Below, piece after piece: positions 1-8,217 of a stretch of 64,000 nt of DNA. This DNA is from Clostridium guangxiense (GTDB lineage Bacteria; Bacillota; Clostridia; Clostridiales; Clostridiaceae), in contig NZ_JAJNKE010000001.1 of the NCBI RefSeq assembly GCF_021043395.1, positions 62,001 to 126,000 of the forward strand. The letters run 5' to 3'. The notes beneath the pieces were generated by a model that saw nothing but the letters and a program-made list of their open reading frames with translations, was not told where the DNA came from and did no database searches. The position numbers and the translations under genes are program-made. Every line of letters starts with the position of its first letter. Positions within the stretch are counted from its first letter, which is position 1.

Positions 1-25
1 AATAAATTGATAATTTGCTTTATAC

Positions 26-439
26 CTATGAATTATGAATTTTGAAGAAAGACATTAGCTTTTCTTCTCTTTCATTTTCTAAATCTAACAACCTAATTAC
101 TGAATTTCTAACATCAGGATCTATTTTCATAATATTATCGTACTCCTTTTCTTGTTTCTCATTATATTCGCAGTCTATATTTTTTTTAATTAACCATAAT
201 AGCTTTTCAATACAAATAAGCAGCTTTTTATATTCAAAAAATGTTTGTGCATACTCTGATCTATTTTTAATTATTTTAATCAGCCTAAAGAATACATTTT
301 CATCTATATATTTTTTATTCATTAAATTATTTTCAATAACCTTAAGCAGCTTGACTATTTCATTATTAGTTAATTTTCCTACTTTTTTATCAAAATCATC
401 ACTAACATTTAAATCAAATTTATTTACATCAATCTTCAT
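26..439 (-). CDS. Hypothetical protein, helical, function unknown
   Basis: I do not recognise this 137-residue protein. It is rich in Lys, Glu, Asn and Ile, looks mostly alpha-helical, and shows no signal peptide, membrane segment or catalytic motif. The start is set at the ATG at 439 because a strong GGGGGAGGG ribosome binding site lies about 10 bases upstream; a longer in-frame start at 469 would lie upstream of that site. It is divergent from the Xre regulator gene at 665, with about 225 bases of very AT-rich DNA between them, so the two may share a control region. The antisense open frame across it is a shadow. Confidence 0.6.
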   Translation of the reverse strand: MKIDVNKFDLNVSDDFDKKVGKLTNNEIVKLLKVIENNLMNKKYIDENVFFRLIKIIKNRSEYAQTFFEYKKLLICIEKLLWLIKKNIDCEYNEKQEKEYDNIMKIDPDVRNSVIRLLDLENEREEKLMSFFKIHNS

Positions 440-664
440 AATACAATTTCCCTCCCCCAAAATTAACAAACTTATACTTATTTGTGTATAATATTAGTAT
501 AACACCTATAATTTCACTTATAGAGAAACAATAACATATTTTTCCCTATATTTTTTAACTATATTGTGATACATGTCAAAAAAAAATTTTACTTTTATCA
601 TAATTTTATACAATTAATATATTAAATTATAGTTTTTATTAAAGAACATTATGAAAGGAGAGCT

Positions 665-922
665 ATGAACCCAAACATAGGAATAAACATAAGGAAAATA
701 CGAAAATCTAGACATATATCTCAAAAAGAATTGGCCTTTAGAATAAAAAAAAGTAATGGATATTTGTCGGATATTGAAAATGGGAACAAACTACCATCTA
801 TCAATGTATTGTATAACATTGCATATCATTTATGTATATGCCCTAGTAATCTATTAGGGTGTAAAAACAACACATGTGACCACTGTAGAAAGTTTCCAAA
901 TGAAATTAAAGATGAAATTTAA
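665..922 (+). CDS. Small Xre-family helix-turn-helix regulator with C-terminal cysteines
   Basis: This 85-residue protein is almost entirely an Xre/SinR-type HTH domain. Residues 5-60 carry the typical pattern of an N-terminal IRKIRKSR helix, a QKELA turn and recognition helix (SNGYLSDIENG), then LPSINVLYNIA. Such proteins bind operator DNA as dimers. The unusual part is the tail: cysteines at 57, 59, 66, 71 and 74, the last three as C-x4-C-x2-C, which could bind a metal or sense redox state (inference). A GAAAGGAG ribosome binding site precedes the ATG closely. It is a single-gene unit facing a carboxypeptidase gene, with an inverted repeat between them. The target genes cannot be read from the sequence. 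Confidence 0.85.
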   Translation: MNPNIGINIRKIRKSRHISQKELAFRIKKSNGYLSDIENGNKLPSINVLYNIAYHLCICPSNLLGCKNNTCDHCRKFPNEIKDEI

Positions 923-938
923 TTTTTAAATCTAAATA

Positions 939-991
939 AGTAATACGTGATAGATGTTAAACCTTGTAGTCAAAATCTATCACGTATTACT
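939..991. terminator. 17-bp perfect inverted repeat between convergent genes
   Basis: Arms at 939-955 and 975-991 are perfectly complementary (AGTAATACGTGATAGAT and its complement) with a 19-base loop. It lies between the stops of the Xre gene (922) and the carboxypeptidase gene (1004), so it most likely ends both transcripts. No clean U-tract follows on either strand, so intrinsic termination is inferred from position and stem strength. Confidence 0.55.
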
Positions 992-1003
992 CATAATTAA
1001 GTA

Positions 1004-2107
1004 CTAATCTTTACTAAATATTCTTTTTATATAGGGTATGCTTCTAACTGAATTTGATACCAAATAATCTGTATATACACATTTTCCTTTTACAAACACA
1101 TCAATTCTACCTATTTTACTATTTTTACTTAAAGGAGCTTTTAACTCTTTTGAAACAGTAATTTTAGTTGAATAAGCTTCATTGTTTTTGCATGGAATAA
1201 CTATATCATGTGAAACATAGAGTTCCAGCTTGTTTTTACCATATTTCACATTGCCTTCATATACCTTATTTCCTTTAGAATTTATTTTTCTATAGGTATA
1301 ATTTTTCACAACATAATTGTACATCTTTTTAGTTTCAGCCCATCTAGGAGTACAATTTAATACAACAAAGATAACATCGTGACCATTAACATTTATAGAG
1401 GTCACAAGGCACTTACCAGCCTTACCAGTGTATCCTGTTTTAACACCATTTGCACCTGGAATTAGAGTTAATATCTTGTTTATATTGTGATAACTTCTCG
1501 TAAATCCACATTGATTTGCAGCCATATCCTTTGTTCCTACGATATCATTAAATAATTTATATTCCTTAGCCTTTGAAGTTATAATGGCTAAATCATACGC
1601 CGTACAATAGTGGAATTCTTTATCTAACCCATGAGGTGTTATAAAATGCGTGTTAAAAGCACCTATCTCCCATGCACATTCATTCATGAGTTTTGAAAAA
1701 TTTTCTACACTTCCAGATATTCCTTCAGCTATTGTAATCGCTGCATCATTACCTGACCTAAACATTAGTCCATATAGAAGTTCTTTTAAAGTAATCTTTT
1801 CTCCGCGCTTATATCCAACTTTAGAACCCCTTATAGATACTGCATTTTTAGAAACAGTAAACTTTTGATCAAGTTTTCCATACTTCATCGCCACAAGTGC
1901 TGTCATTATTTTAGTTGTGCTGGCCATTGGAACAATCATATTAGAATTTTTTTCATATAAAACAGCTTTACTTTTACTGTCTATAGCTATTGCACATTTT
2001 GCATCAATATTTAAATTTCTATCTTCTGCTTTAATAAAGGTGGTATTTGATAGAATATTTAGAGCTAATAATATACATATAAAGGTATTTAATTTTTTTA
2101 CTTTCAA
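1004..2107 (-). CDS. D-alanyl-D-alanine carboxypeptidase (S11 family, DacF-like)
   Basis: Membrane-anchored or secreted penicillin-binding enzyme that trims the terminal D-Ala of peptidoglycan pentapeptides. The 367-residue protein has an N-terminal hydrophobic signal segment (about residues 8-27). All three S11 active-site motifs are present: S63-T-T-K66, SGN in RSGNDAAI, and KTG in GVKTGYTGKAGKC. A C-terminal beta-rich region follows, as in PBP5-type proteins. The start is TTG at 2107 with a GAAGGG ribosome binding site; no better ATG is seen upstream of the signal sequence. It stands alone, divergent from the ytfI-like gene. A second, longer paralogue lies at 4916-6124, so the two may be used at different stages (vegetative versus spore cortex); which is which cannot be told here. 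Confidence 0.92.
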   Translation of the reverse strand: MKVKKLNTFICILLALNILSNTTFIKAEDRNLNIDAKCAIAIDSKSKAVLYEKNSNMIVPMASTTKIMTALVAMKYGKLDQKFTVSKNAVSIRGSKVGYKRGEKITLKELLYGLMFRSGNDAAITIAEGISGSVENFSKLMNECAWEIGAFNTHFITPHGLDKEFHYCTAYDLAIITSKAKEYKLFNDIVGTKDMAANQCGFTRSYHNINKILTLIPGANGVKTGYTGKAGKCLVTSINVNGHDVIFVVLNCTPRWAETKKMYNYVVKNYTYRKINSKGNKVYEGNVKYGKNKLELYVSHDIVIPCKNNEAYSTKITVSKELKAPLSKNSKIGRIDVFVKGKCVYTDYLVSNSVRSIPYIKRIFSKD

Positions 2108-2322
2108 ATTTATTCCCTTCTTTTCTTTTGTTTACATTAATTTTTATTAACATAATTATAGTTATGTTAATAAATATGATTATATTTAAACAAATATCTA
2201 TCACCTTATATTATTTTTCCATACGTCACTCACAAATATTCATGGTTACATTATAAAATAATTATAAAAAAATACTAATATGGTTATAATATCTATATAT
2301 ATCCTATTTAGGAGGTTTATAC

Positions 2323-2862
2323 ATGTACATTTTATTGATTATCTTGATGCTTCTTTTTATACCATTTCCAGTAATATTAGATTTTTTTTATAAAGATTAC
2401 GATATTATATTAAAACTTTATAATAGATCGATTAAAGAAATACAATTGTTTAATAGAGTACAAGAGACAAAACATGATTTGCAAAGAAAACACTTTTTCT
2501 TTCCATTTGACTACATAAGAGAAATTAAAAGATTTCATTTTAAACCTCATTTAAAAGTTCATGCAAATATAATACTAGGATTGGATGATGCCGCAAAAAC
2601 AGCTGAAATTTTTGGACTTATGAATTACTTTATTCAACTTGCTTTTTTATTTTCAAAAAACTTTTTTAAAATAAAAGATATAGATTATAAAATAAATCCT
2701 GATTTTAAAAAAAACATATTAGAAATTAAAATTCATAGTATAATCTGGATAAATATAGCTAAAACTATATATATAGTAATTTCTATACTATTTATCATGA
2801 TTAAAACTCATAATAAATATAAAAGAATTAATTATAAACATTTAAAGTATGTAAATAATTAA
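2323..2862 (+). CDS. DUF2953 protein, YtfI-like, sporulation-associated
   Basis: A 179-residue protein with an N-terminal membrane segment (about residues 2-18) and a second hydrophobic stretch near residues 147-160. Between them is a basic, aromatic-rich region matching the general pattern of DUF2953, including the GLDDAAKTAEIFGLMNY stretch followed by a segment of alternating charge. The identification rests mainly on context: it sits 44 bases upstream of a YtfJ/GerW gene, the same order as ytfI-ytfJ in Bacillus. Its molecular function is not established. The AGGAGG ribosome binding site and ATG start are clear. Expression in the forespore is inferred from the Bacillus pair, not from a promoter seen here. 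Confidence 0.75.
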   Translation: MYILLIILMLLFIPFPVILDFFYKDYDIILKLYNRSIKEIQLFNRVQETKHDLQRKHFFFPFDYIREIKRFHFKPHLKVHANIILGLDDAAKTAEIFGLMNYFIQLAFLFSKNFFKIKDIDYKINPDFKKNILEIKIHSIIWINIAKTIYIVISILFIMIKTHNKYKRINYKHLKYVNN

Positions 2863-2906
2863 TTGTATTTTTAAAGTATTTATAAAATTTTAGGAGGAAT
2901 CGTATT

Positions 2907-3359
2907 ATGGATAATCATCCTATTGAAAATTTAATGAAAAGCACCATGGAAAATATCAGAGAAATGGTCGATGTGAACACCATCATTGGTGACCCAATTA
3001 AAGGAGATAACAACTCACTTATAATACCTATATCTAAAGTATCCTTTGGTTTCGTTTCAGGAGGAAGTGAATTTAACACTTCTCTTTCACCTGAAAATCA
3101 AAAAAATTATCCATTTGGAGGAGGTTCAGGTTCAGGGATTTCAATAAAACCTGTGGCATTTTTAGTATTAAAAGATGATTCCGTAAGACTGTTACCTTTA
3201 AATGCGGAAAATACTTATGAAAAAATTGTTGATTTGGTGCCTCAAGTTATGGATATGGTAAAAAATATGACACATTCACATAGTTGTGATAAAAAAGATT
3301 CAAAACTTAAGGATGAAGTAAAGAAATCTAAATATCACGATGAAGAAGTTGGCTTTTAA
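2907..3359 (+). CDS. ytfJ: YtfJ / GerW family sporulation protein
   Basis: This 150-residue protein has the hallmarks of the YtfJ/GerW family: an N-terminal HPIENLMKSTMENIREMVDVNT helix region, the TIIGDPI segment, then a strand-rich core with ISKVSFGFVSGGSEF, a glycine-rich loop (GGGSGSGISIKP) and VAFLVL. In Bacillus, YtfJ/GerW is made in the forespore and is linked to germination through the SleB pathway; that role is family knowledge. The lysine- and histidine-rich tail after residue 115 is variable. It follows the DUF2953 gene by 44 bases with its own AGGAGG site, so the two form a short operon ended by the hairpin at 3368-3404. Confidence 0.9.
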   Translation: MDNHPIENLMKSTMENIREMVDVNTIIGDPIKGDNNSLIIPISKVSFGFVSGGSEFNTSLSPENQKNYPFGGGSGSGISIKPVAFLVLKDDSVRLLPLNAENTYEKIVDLVPQVMDMVKNMTHSHSCDKKDSKLKDEVKKSKYHDEEVGF

Positions 3360-3367
3360 AAACTTCT

Positions 3368-3404
3368 AATAATTATATCTGCCATAACAGCAGATATAAT
3401 TATT
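3368..3404 (+). terminator. 15-bp hairpin after ytfJ
   Basis: Arms 3368-3382 and 3390-3404 are a perfect 15-base inverted repeat with a 7-base loop, starting 9 bases after the ytfJ stop. A long T-run is lacking, but position and stem strength point to the end of the ytfI-ytfJ transcript. Confidence 0.6.
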
Positions 3405-3443
3405 CTAAAATACTAACTAAATAAAGATAAAGCACCCTAAAAC

Positions 3444-3503
3444 TTGAAATTTATTTATACCAAAATGCCGTCTTCTGTGCATTATGGTGCACATCAATTT
3501 CAA
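3444..3503. other. Nested inverted repeats downstream of scpB
   Basis: An outer 8-base repeat (TTGAAATT at 3444-3451, AATTTCAA at 3496-3503) encloses a short hairpin (GTGCA at 3477-3481, TGCAC at 3488-3492). It lies directly after the scpB stop (3521, minus strand). It may act in 3'-end formation of the scpAB mRNA; no U-tract is obvious. Confidence 0.35.
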
Positions 3504-3520
3504 TAGTTAAAGCGTTTTAT

Positions 3521-4111
3521 CTATAAGTCCTTATCATCTGAATCCTCATTTTTTATCAAAAATTCATCAAGATGAGGCAGTTCCTCTAGGTTTCCTATAG
3601 AAAAACTTTTTAAGAATTCATCTGTAGTAGAATACAAAATTGGTCTTCCAGGAACATCAAGTCTTCCGTTTTCCTTAATAAGCCCTTTATCCTGAAGTGT
3701 TAATATTGCTCTATCACTTTTAACACCTCTTATTTCATCCACATCTATTCTTGTAATTGGTTGTTTATACGATATTATCGCCAAAGTTTCCATGGCAGCC
3801 TGAGATAATGATTGTCTTGAATTAGTCTTCAAAAGTTTACTTACATAATTACTGTTTTCTGGCTTCGTAACAAGCTGATAACTATCATTTATACAAATAA
3901 GTTTTATACCTCTTTTTTCGTCATTATACTTAATAATCATATTATCTAAAATTCGTTTTGCATGCTTTTCATTGCACTCAATAATTGAAGCAATTTGCTT
4001 AATTTTTAAAGGCTCCCCACTAGCAAATAAAACCGCTTCTATTATAGATTCATAGTTACTTCCATCAGGAATACCTTGCATTTCTAACTGTTTTATATTA
4101 ATTTTTTTCAT
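3521..4111 (-). CDS. scpB: Segregation and condensation protein ScpB
   Basis: ScpB is the winged-helix kleisin-associated subunit of the SMC-ScpA-ScpB complex, which loads at the origin region and compacts and separates sister chromosomes. The protein shows the two tandem winged-helix units: SIIEAVLFASGEPLKIKQIA near the start, then LSQAAMETLAIISYKQPITRIDVDEIRGVKSD with the conserved EIRG and LQDKGLI segments. The start is taken as the ATG at 4111, with a GAGAGG site about 10 bases upstream; a TTG at 4120 lies inside that spacing. It overlaps the end of scpA by 14 bases, so the two are translationally coupled. Confidence 0.95.
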   Translation of the reverse strand: MKKINIKQLEMQGIPDGSNYESIIEAVLFASGEPLKIKQIASIIECNEKHAKRILDNMIIKYNDEKRGIKLICINDSYQLVTKPENSNYVSKLLKTNSRQSLSQAAMETLAIISYKQPITRIDVDEIRGVKSDRAILTLQDKGLIKENGRLDVPGRPILYSTTDEFLKSFSIGNLEELPHLDEFLIKNEDSDDKDL

Positions 4112-4844
4112 TATTTTCAATCCTCTCCATGAATATCTCGTTAAAATTATTTTCCTGATATATTTTTACATTTTTCAGCTTTACAAGCTCCAAAAGTGCC
4201 ATAAAAGTAACTACCATTTCAAGCTTATTGCAGCATTTTTTAATAATATCTGAAAAATATAAAGTTTTTTTATTTTTAACTCCGTCTAATAAATAATTCA
4301 TTTTATCTTCTACTTTATACTCATCAACAGAAATTTCACTTAAATACACATTGTTATCATTCAGCTTATTATCATAATTATTCATGAGTTTACAAAATAA
4401 GTTATATAATTCAAGCATTGTAACTCCCTTTAATATGTCTTTGCCTTTAATGTCATCTTTATCATCTATAATTTCTGGTTTTTTTGAAAATACAAGTCCA
4501 CTTTCTTCCTGCCTTTGTCTTAAATAACTTGCAACTGCCTTAAACTTTTTATATTCTAAAAGTTTGGAAACCAATTCTTCTCTTGGATCATTTTCTTCTT
4601 CTTCTTCTTCTTTGTTTTTGGGTAGCAAAAGTTTGGATTTTATCTCTAACAAAGTCGCTGCAATAACAATAAATTCAGAAGTGATTTCTAAATCAATTTC
4701 CTTCATCTCGTTTAAATATTCCATATATTGATTTGTTATTTCATGAATTTTTATGTCGTATATATCCATCTCATTTTTTTTAATAAGATGTAATAATAAA
4801 TCAAAGGGACCTTGAAAATTATTTATATTTATATTCAGTATCAT
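4098..4844 (-). CDS. scpA: Segregation and condensation protein ScpA (kleisin)
   Basis: ScpA is the kleisin that bridges the two heads of the SMC dimer. The N-terminal signature NFQGPFDLLLHLIKKNEMDIYDI and the following ITNQYMEYL and SEFIVIAATLLEIKSKLLLP helices are clear, then an acidic Glu-rich linker (around residue 90), then a C-terminal winged helix. The start is the ATG at 4844, with AGGGGAG six bases upstream. A longer frame to 4898 would run across the terminator of the upstream dacF gene and is rejected. It forms an operon with scpB. Because dacF ends in a terminator at 4869-4905, scpA must have its own promoter or depend on read-through. Confidence 0.95.
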   Translation of the reverse strand: MILNININNFQGPFDLLLHLIKKNEMDIYDIKIHEITNQYMEYLNEMKEIDLEITSEFIVIAATLLEIKSKLLLPKNKEEEEEENDPREELVSKLLEYKKFKAVASYLRQRQEESGLVFSKKPEIIDDKDDIKGKDILKGVTMLELYNLFCKLMNNYDNKLNDNNVYLSEISVDEYKVEDKMNYLLDGVKNKKTLYFSDIIKKCCNKLEMVVTFMALLELVKLKNVKIYQENNFNEIFMERIENNEKN

Positions 4845-4868
4845 AAAAATCTCCCCTATTAAATAGCA

Positions 4869-4905
4869 TAAAAAAATAGCTGCAAAGTTTAACTTCACAG
4901 CTATT
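4869..4905 (-). terminator. Intrinsic terminator of dacF
   Basis: Minus-strand hairpin with arms at 4898-4905 and 4875-4882 (AATAGCTG/CAGCTATT) extended inward by partial pairing, followed on the minus strand by a run of T residues (A-run 4870-4876 on the plus strand). It starts 11 bases after the dacF stop. Confidence 0.85.
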
Positions 4906-4915
4906 CTAACATAGT

Positions 4916-6124
4916 CTATATAGAATTATCAAATACCTTATTAAAATCTTTTCTTAAATTTTCAAAAAAGCCACCTTTTTTAATATCTCTGTCACAATAT
5001 ATCTTTACTTTTCCTATACTTTTAGCATCTAAATAATACTCACAATATCCTATTATACTTCCTTTTTTTACTATTTTGCTATCTTTTTTAATGTTAAAGA
5101 AACACTTACTTGTAATCTTACCATTATTACCTTTTGGCATTACTATGGTTAAATCCTCATTAGATTTTGCTATAAAAAACTTATCGCCATTTTTATTTAA
5201 GGTTATCTTAGCAACTACATCATCTTTAGAAACAATCTTCTTTTGCTGGTATTTTGAAAAACCATAATTCATAAGCATACTTGCATCCTTATTTCTAACT
5301 TTGTATGTAGGTGCACCCATAATTACAGTAAGCATTCTAACTCCATCTCTTACAGCTGTAGCACTTATACAATATTTAGCTTCATCAGTAAATCCTGTTT
5401 TAAGCCCATCACAACCTTTAAAAAATCTAACTAATTTATTATGATTAACAAGTCCTATTGGGCTCTTCCTACCCTCACTTATAGTTTCCATATAAGTTCC
5501 TGTATATTTTAAAATTTTAGAATGTTTTAATAATTCTCTAGACATTAAAGAAATATCATAAGCTGTAGTAACATGACCATCTGAACTTAATCCCGTACAA
5601 TTTCTAAATGTAGTATCCTTCATTCCCAATTCTTGTGCTCTTTTATTCATCATAACTACAAAATTATCTTCGCTTCCACCTAAATACTCTGCCATTGCAA
5701 CTGCCGCATCATTCCCTGATGCAATAGCTATTCCTTTTAAAAGTTCTTCTACAGTTCTAATTTCTCCCGTATCCAAAAGCATAGAGCTTCCACCCATTTT
5801 TTTTGCATTTTCACTTATAGTAACCTTATCAGAAAGCTTAATTTTTCCACTATCTACTGCCTCCATTGTAAGAAGCATAGTCATTATTTTAGTTACAGAT
5901 GCTGGAGCAAATTTTTCATGGCAATTTTTTTCATAAATAATGTTTCCAGTAGTAGGTTCAAGTAAAATTGCAGATCTAGCATCTACTTTAATCCCACCTT
6001 GATTTTCAGTACTATTTTTATTATCATTTGGTGCAAAAGCAGTTACATACACAGGCAAAAATATACTTTGAAGAAAAATTATTATCAAAGCCAGTGTTGT
6101 TATAATAAACCCCTTTTTTTTCAT
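4916..6124 (-). CDS. dacF: D-alanyl-D-alanine carboxypeptidase DacF
   Basis: Peptidoglycan D,D-carboxypeptidase of the S11 family. From the ATG at 6124 the protein is 402 residues: a signal/anchor segment (about residues 4-28) and a penicillin-binding domain with S76-V-T-K79, SGN in IASGNDAAVAM, and KTG in GLKTGFTDEAKYC. A C-terminal PBP5-like domain follows. The ATG at 6124 is preferred over the one at 6136 because the latter abuts the AAAGG site with no spacer; the chosen spacer (12) is long, so this is not certain. In Bacillus DacF acts in forespore cortex synthesis; assigning that role here is inference, since a second paralogue lies at 1004-2107. Confidence 0.93.
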   Translation of the reverse strand: MKKKGFIITTLALIIIFLQSIFLPVYVTAFAPNDNKNSTENQGGIKVDARSAILLEPTTGNIIYEKNCHEKFAPASVTKIMTMLLTMEAVDSGKIKLSDKVTISENAKKMGGSSMLLDTGEIRTVEELLKGIAIASGNDAAVAMAEYLGGSEDNFVVMMNKRAQELGMKDTTFRNCTGLSSDGHVTTAYDISLMSRELLKHSKILKYTGTYMETISEGRKSPIGLVNHNKLVRFFKGCDGLKTGFTDEAKYCISATAVRDGVRMLTVIMGAPTYKVRNKDASMLMNYGFSKYQQKKIVSKDDVVAKITLNKNGDKFFIAKSNEDLTIVMPKGNNGKITSKCFFNIKKDSKIVKKGSIIGYCEYYLDAKSIGKVKIYCDRDIKKGGFFENLRKDFNKVFDNSI

Positions 6125-6210
6125 TTTGTGTATCATCCTTTCTAACTATCAAGTTTATAAACTTATTTTTACCATGTTAAAAAAAATTATCACAAAATGA
6201 AGAAAAAAGT

Positions 6211-7026
6211 TTATATTTCGCTAATAATGCCTCTAACTAATTTTGAGAATTTATCCTTTACCTTATTTGATGTTTCAATTACTTCCTTATGGTTTAAAGG
6301 CTCATCAAGTATTCCCGCTGCCATATTAGTTATGCATGATATTCCTATAACTTTAATTTTACAATGGTTCGCAGCTATAACTTCTGGAACTGTGGACATA
6401 CCTACTGCATCTCCTCCAAGAATTCTTATCATTCTTATTTCAGCTGGAGTTTCATAGCTAGGCCCTGTCATCATGAAATAAGTCCCTTCTACAACATCTA
6501 TTTCAAAATCATTAGCTACTTTTTTTACAATTTCAATTAACTTTTTATCATATGCATTAGACATATCCGGAAATCTCTCTCCCATTTCGTCTATATTCTT
6601 ACCTATTAAAGGATTATTGCCAGTAAAATTTATATGATCCCTGATTATCATTAAATCCCCAGGTTTAAATTTCGTGTTCACTCCACCGGCTGCATTAGTA
6701 ACTATAATTTTTTCAATCCCCAAAGTTTTCATAACATAAATTGGCAGAGAAAGATCTTCCATTCTATTACCTTCGTAGTAATGAAATCTCCCCTCCATCA
6801 TTACTACTTCTGCACCATCTAACTTTCCAAATACAAATTGTCCAGCATGACCTTTAACTGTTGATATTGGAAAATGTGGAACATCCTTATACTTTATAAT
6901 TTTGCTTTCACTTGCTGCCCTTGCAAGGTCACCAAGTCCAGATCCTAATATTATTCCTATCTTAGGACTTATGCTTATTTGTTCCTTTATGTACTTTGAT
7001 GCTTCTAAAATATCTTGATAATTCAT
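6211..7026 (-). CDS. punA: Purine-nucleoside phosphorylase (trimeric class)
   Basis: Cytosolic enzyme that cleaves purine (deoxy)ribonucleosides with phosphate to free base and pentose-1-phosphate in nucleoside salvage. Family signatures are plain: GIILGSGLGDLA near residue 30, HAGQFVFGKLDG, VTNAAGGVN, and the substrate-binding stretch MTGPSYETPAEIRMIRILGGDAVGMSTVPE. These mark the trimeric, mammalian-like class rather than hexameric DeoD. The start is the ATG at 7026 with GGAGGA six bases upstream, giving 271 residues, normal for the family. The recombinase gene ends 38 bases upstream, so co-transcription is likely. No pentose or deo genes adjoin it. Confidence 0.95.
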   Translation of the reverse strand: MNYQDILEASKYIKEQISISPKIGIILGSGLGDLARAASESKIIKYKDVPHFPISTVKGHAGQFVFGKLDGAEVVMMEGRFHYYEGNRMEDLSLPIYVMKTLGIEKIIVTNAAGGVNTKFKPGDLMIIRDHINFTGNNPLIGKNIDEMGERFPDMSNAYDKKLIEIVKKVANDFEIDVVEGTYFMMTGPSYETPAEIRMIRILGGDAVGMSTVPEVIAANHCKIKVIGISCITNMAAGILDEPLNHKEVIETSNKVKDKFSKLVRGIISEI

Positions 7027-7064
7027 TAAGATTCCTCCATGATAAATAATGTAACTTTTCATAA

Positions 7065-7943
7065 TTATGCTCTTGGATGAGTATTTTTATATACTTCTGC
7101 TATTTTAGTTTTTTTATAAATTCCAGAATAAATTTGAGTTGTAGCCATATCTCTATGTCCTAATAATTCTTGTATGGTTTTTATATCAGCACCATTTTGA
7201 AGCAAGTGAACTGCAAAGGAATGCCTTAATGTATAAGAATTTATAGGTTTATGTATGTCTGCTTCCTTTGCATATAATTTTACAAGTTTCCAAAATCCCT
7301 GCCTAGTCATTTTAGTACCTTGAAGATTAAAGAAAATAAAATCTAAATTATAAATATTAATTTTACTTCTAATTTTCAAATAACTTTCAAGACAATTCAC
7401 TGCATATGATCCAATAGGTATAATTCTTTCTTTTTCCTTTATACCTTTACATTTTATATAAGCCAATTTTAAATTAACATCATATATAGTTAGATTTAGC
7501 ATTTCTGTAACTTTTATTCCTGTTGCATACATTATTTCAAGCATAGCCCTATCTCTTATCCCTTTATTTGTAGTTTCATCAGGACTTCTTAAGAGCTTGT
7601 CTACTTCATCTACAGTTAAAATCTCAGGAAGATTTCTTTTTATCTTTGGGGCTTCATATTGTATAACAGGATTATCACCTTTTATTCCTAACTTTACAAG
7701 ATATTTATAAAAATTTCTTATAGATACAATATTTCTTACTATAGAACTATTAGCGCGTCCTTTTTTTTGAAGATATTGAACGTATGCCATTATTGTAACC
7801 ACTTCAATTTCCTCTACTTTTTCGTCTCTTTCCTTAATAAATTCATAAAATCTTTTTATATCCCTTATATAAGCATCAAGGGTATTTACACTTAAACTTT
7901 TATTCTTTAGTTCAGTAATATAATCATCAACAAAACTATTCAT
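7065..7943 (-). CDS. XerD-like tyrosine recombinase with altered catalytic residues
   Basis: A 292-residue protein with an N-terminal SAM-like core-binding domain (residues 1-100) and a C-terminal catalytic domain. It follows the XerC/XerD template closely, including [19 protein letters not shown]263, and the nucleophile Tyr272 in TTQIY. Two catalytic positions differ. The first Arg, normally in ATGLRVSEL, is Lys144 (ATGIKVTEM, codon AAA). The His of the usual HxLR motif is Tyr237 (SYTLR240). Lys166 of the beta-hairpin region, Arg240, His263 and Tyr272 remain. True XerD resolves chromosome dimers at dif; this protein may be slow, altered or a non-catalytic relative. The gene sits between spoIIM and punA, where clostridia usually keep xerD. 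The start has a GGGAG site. Confidence 0.85.
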   Translation of the reverse strand: MNSFVDDYITELKNKSLSVNTLDAYIRDIKRFYEFIKERDEKVEEIEVVTIMAYVQYLQKKGRANSSIVRNIVSIRNFYKYLVKLGIKGDNPVIQYEAPKIKRNLPEILTVDEVDKLLRSPDETTNKGIRDRAMLEIMYATGIKVTEMLNLTIYDVNLKLAYIKCKGIKEKERIIPIGSYAVNCLESYLKIRSKINIYNLDFIFFNLQGTKMTRQGFWKLVKLYAKEADIHKPINSYTLRHSFAVHLLQNGADIKTIQELLGHRDMATTQIYSGIYKKTKIAEVYKNTHPRA

Positions 7944-7989
7944 ATATAATCTCCCATTATAACAGACTTATCTTATGATACCACATAAT

Positions 7990-8217
7990 TTATCTAATTG
8001 ACAGTCTAAAAAAATAAATAAACTTTACTATAGTTTCTTTACTGCTAATAATGTTATATACAAAATCACTATCGCTATTTAACTTAGCTTTTAAAGTAAA
8101 ATACGTAGTTATTTTATCTATCATCTCGGGCAGTAACATACCAAATATAATTAATACTAGAAAACACTTTATTAAGGTTAAAATTAAAATATATACTTCA
8201 TCTTCTTTCTTCAACAA
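7990..8217 (-). CDS. Small membrane protein coupled to spoIIM, unknown
   Basis: A 75-residue frame with a hydrophobic helix at about residues 9-29 and a basic C-terminus. It starts with a TTG at 8217 that overlaps the spoIIM stop in the arrangement TGTTGAAG, typical of translational coupling. No separate strong ribosome binding site is seen. I recognise no family. Because it lies inside the spoIIM-xerD interval, it could help SpoIIM or be a decayed gene remnant. The single membrane helix with a short soluble domain argues for a small membrane-associated accessory protein. Confidence 0.5.
   Translation of the reverse strand: MLKKEDEVYILILTLIKCFLVLIIFGMLLPEMIDKITTYFTLKAKLNSDSDFVYNIISSKETIVKFIYFFRLSIR

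Noticed and set aside
42-491. 149-codon plus-strand frame at the window start
   Set aside because: Exact antisense shadow of the unknown minus-strand gene; no ribosome site and an unlikely Ser/Phe/Ile-rich composition.
4600-4640. Repeat of TTC/GAA triplets inside scpA
   Set aside because: It encodes the normal acidic Glu-rich linker of ScpA, not an independent repeat.
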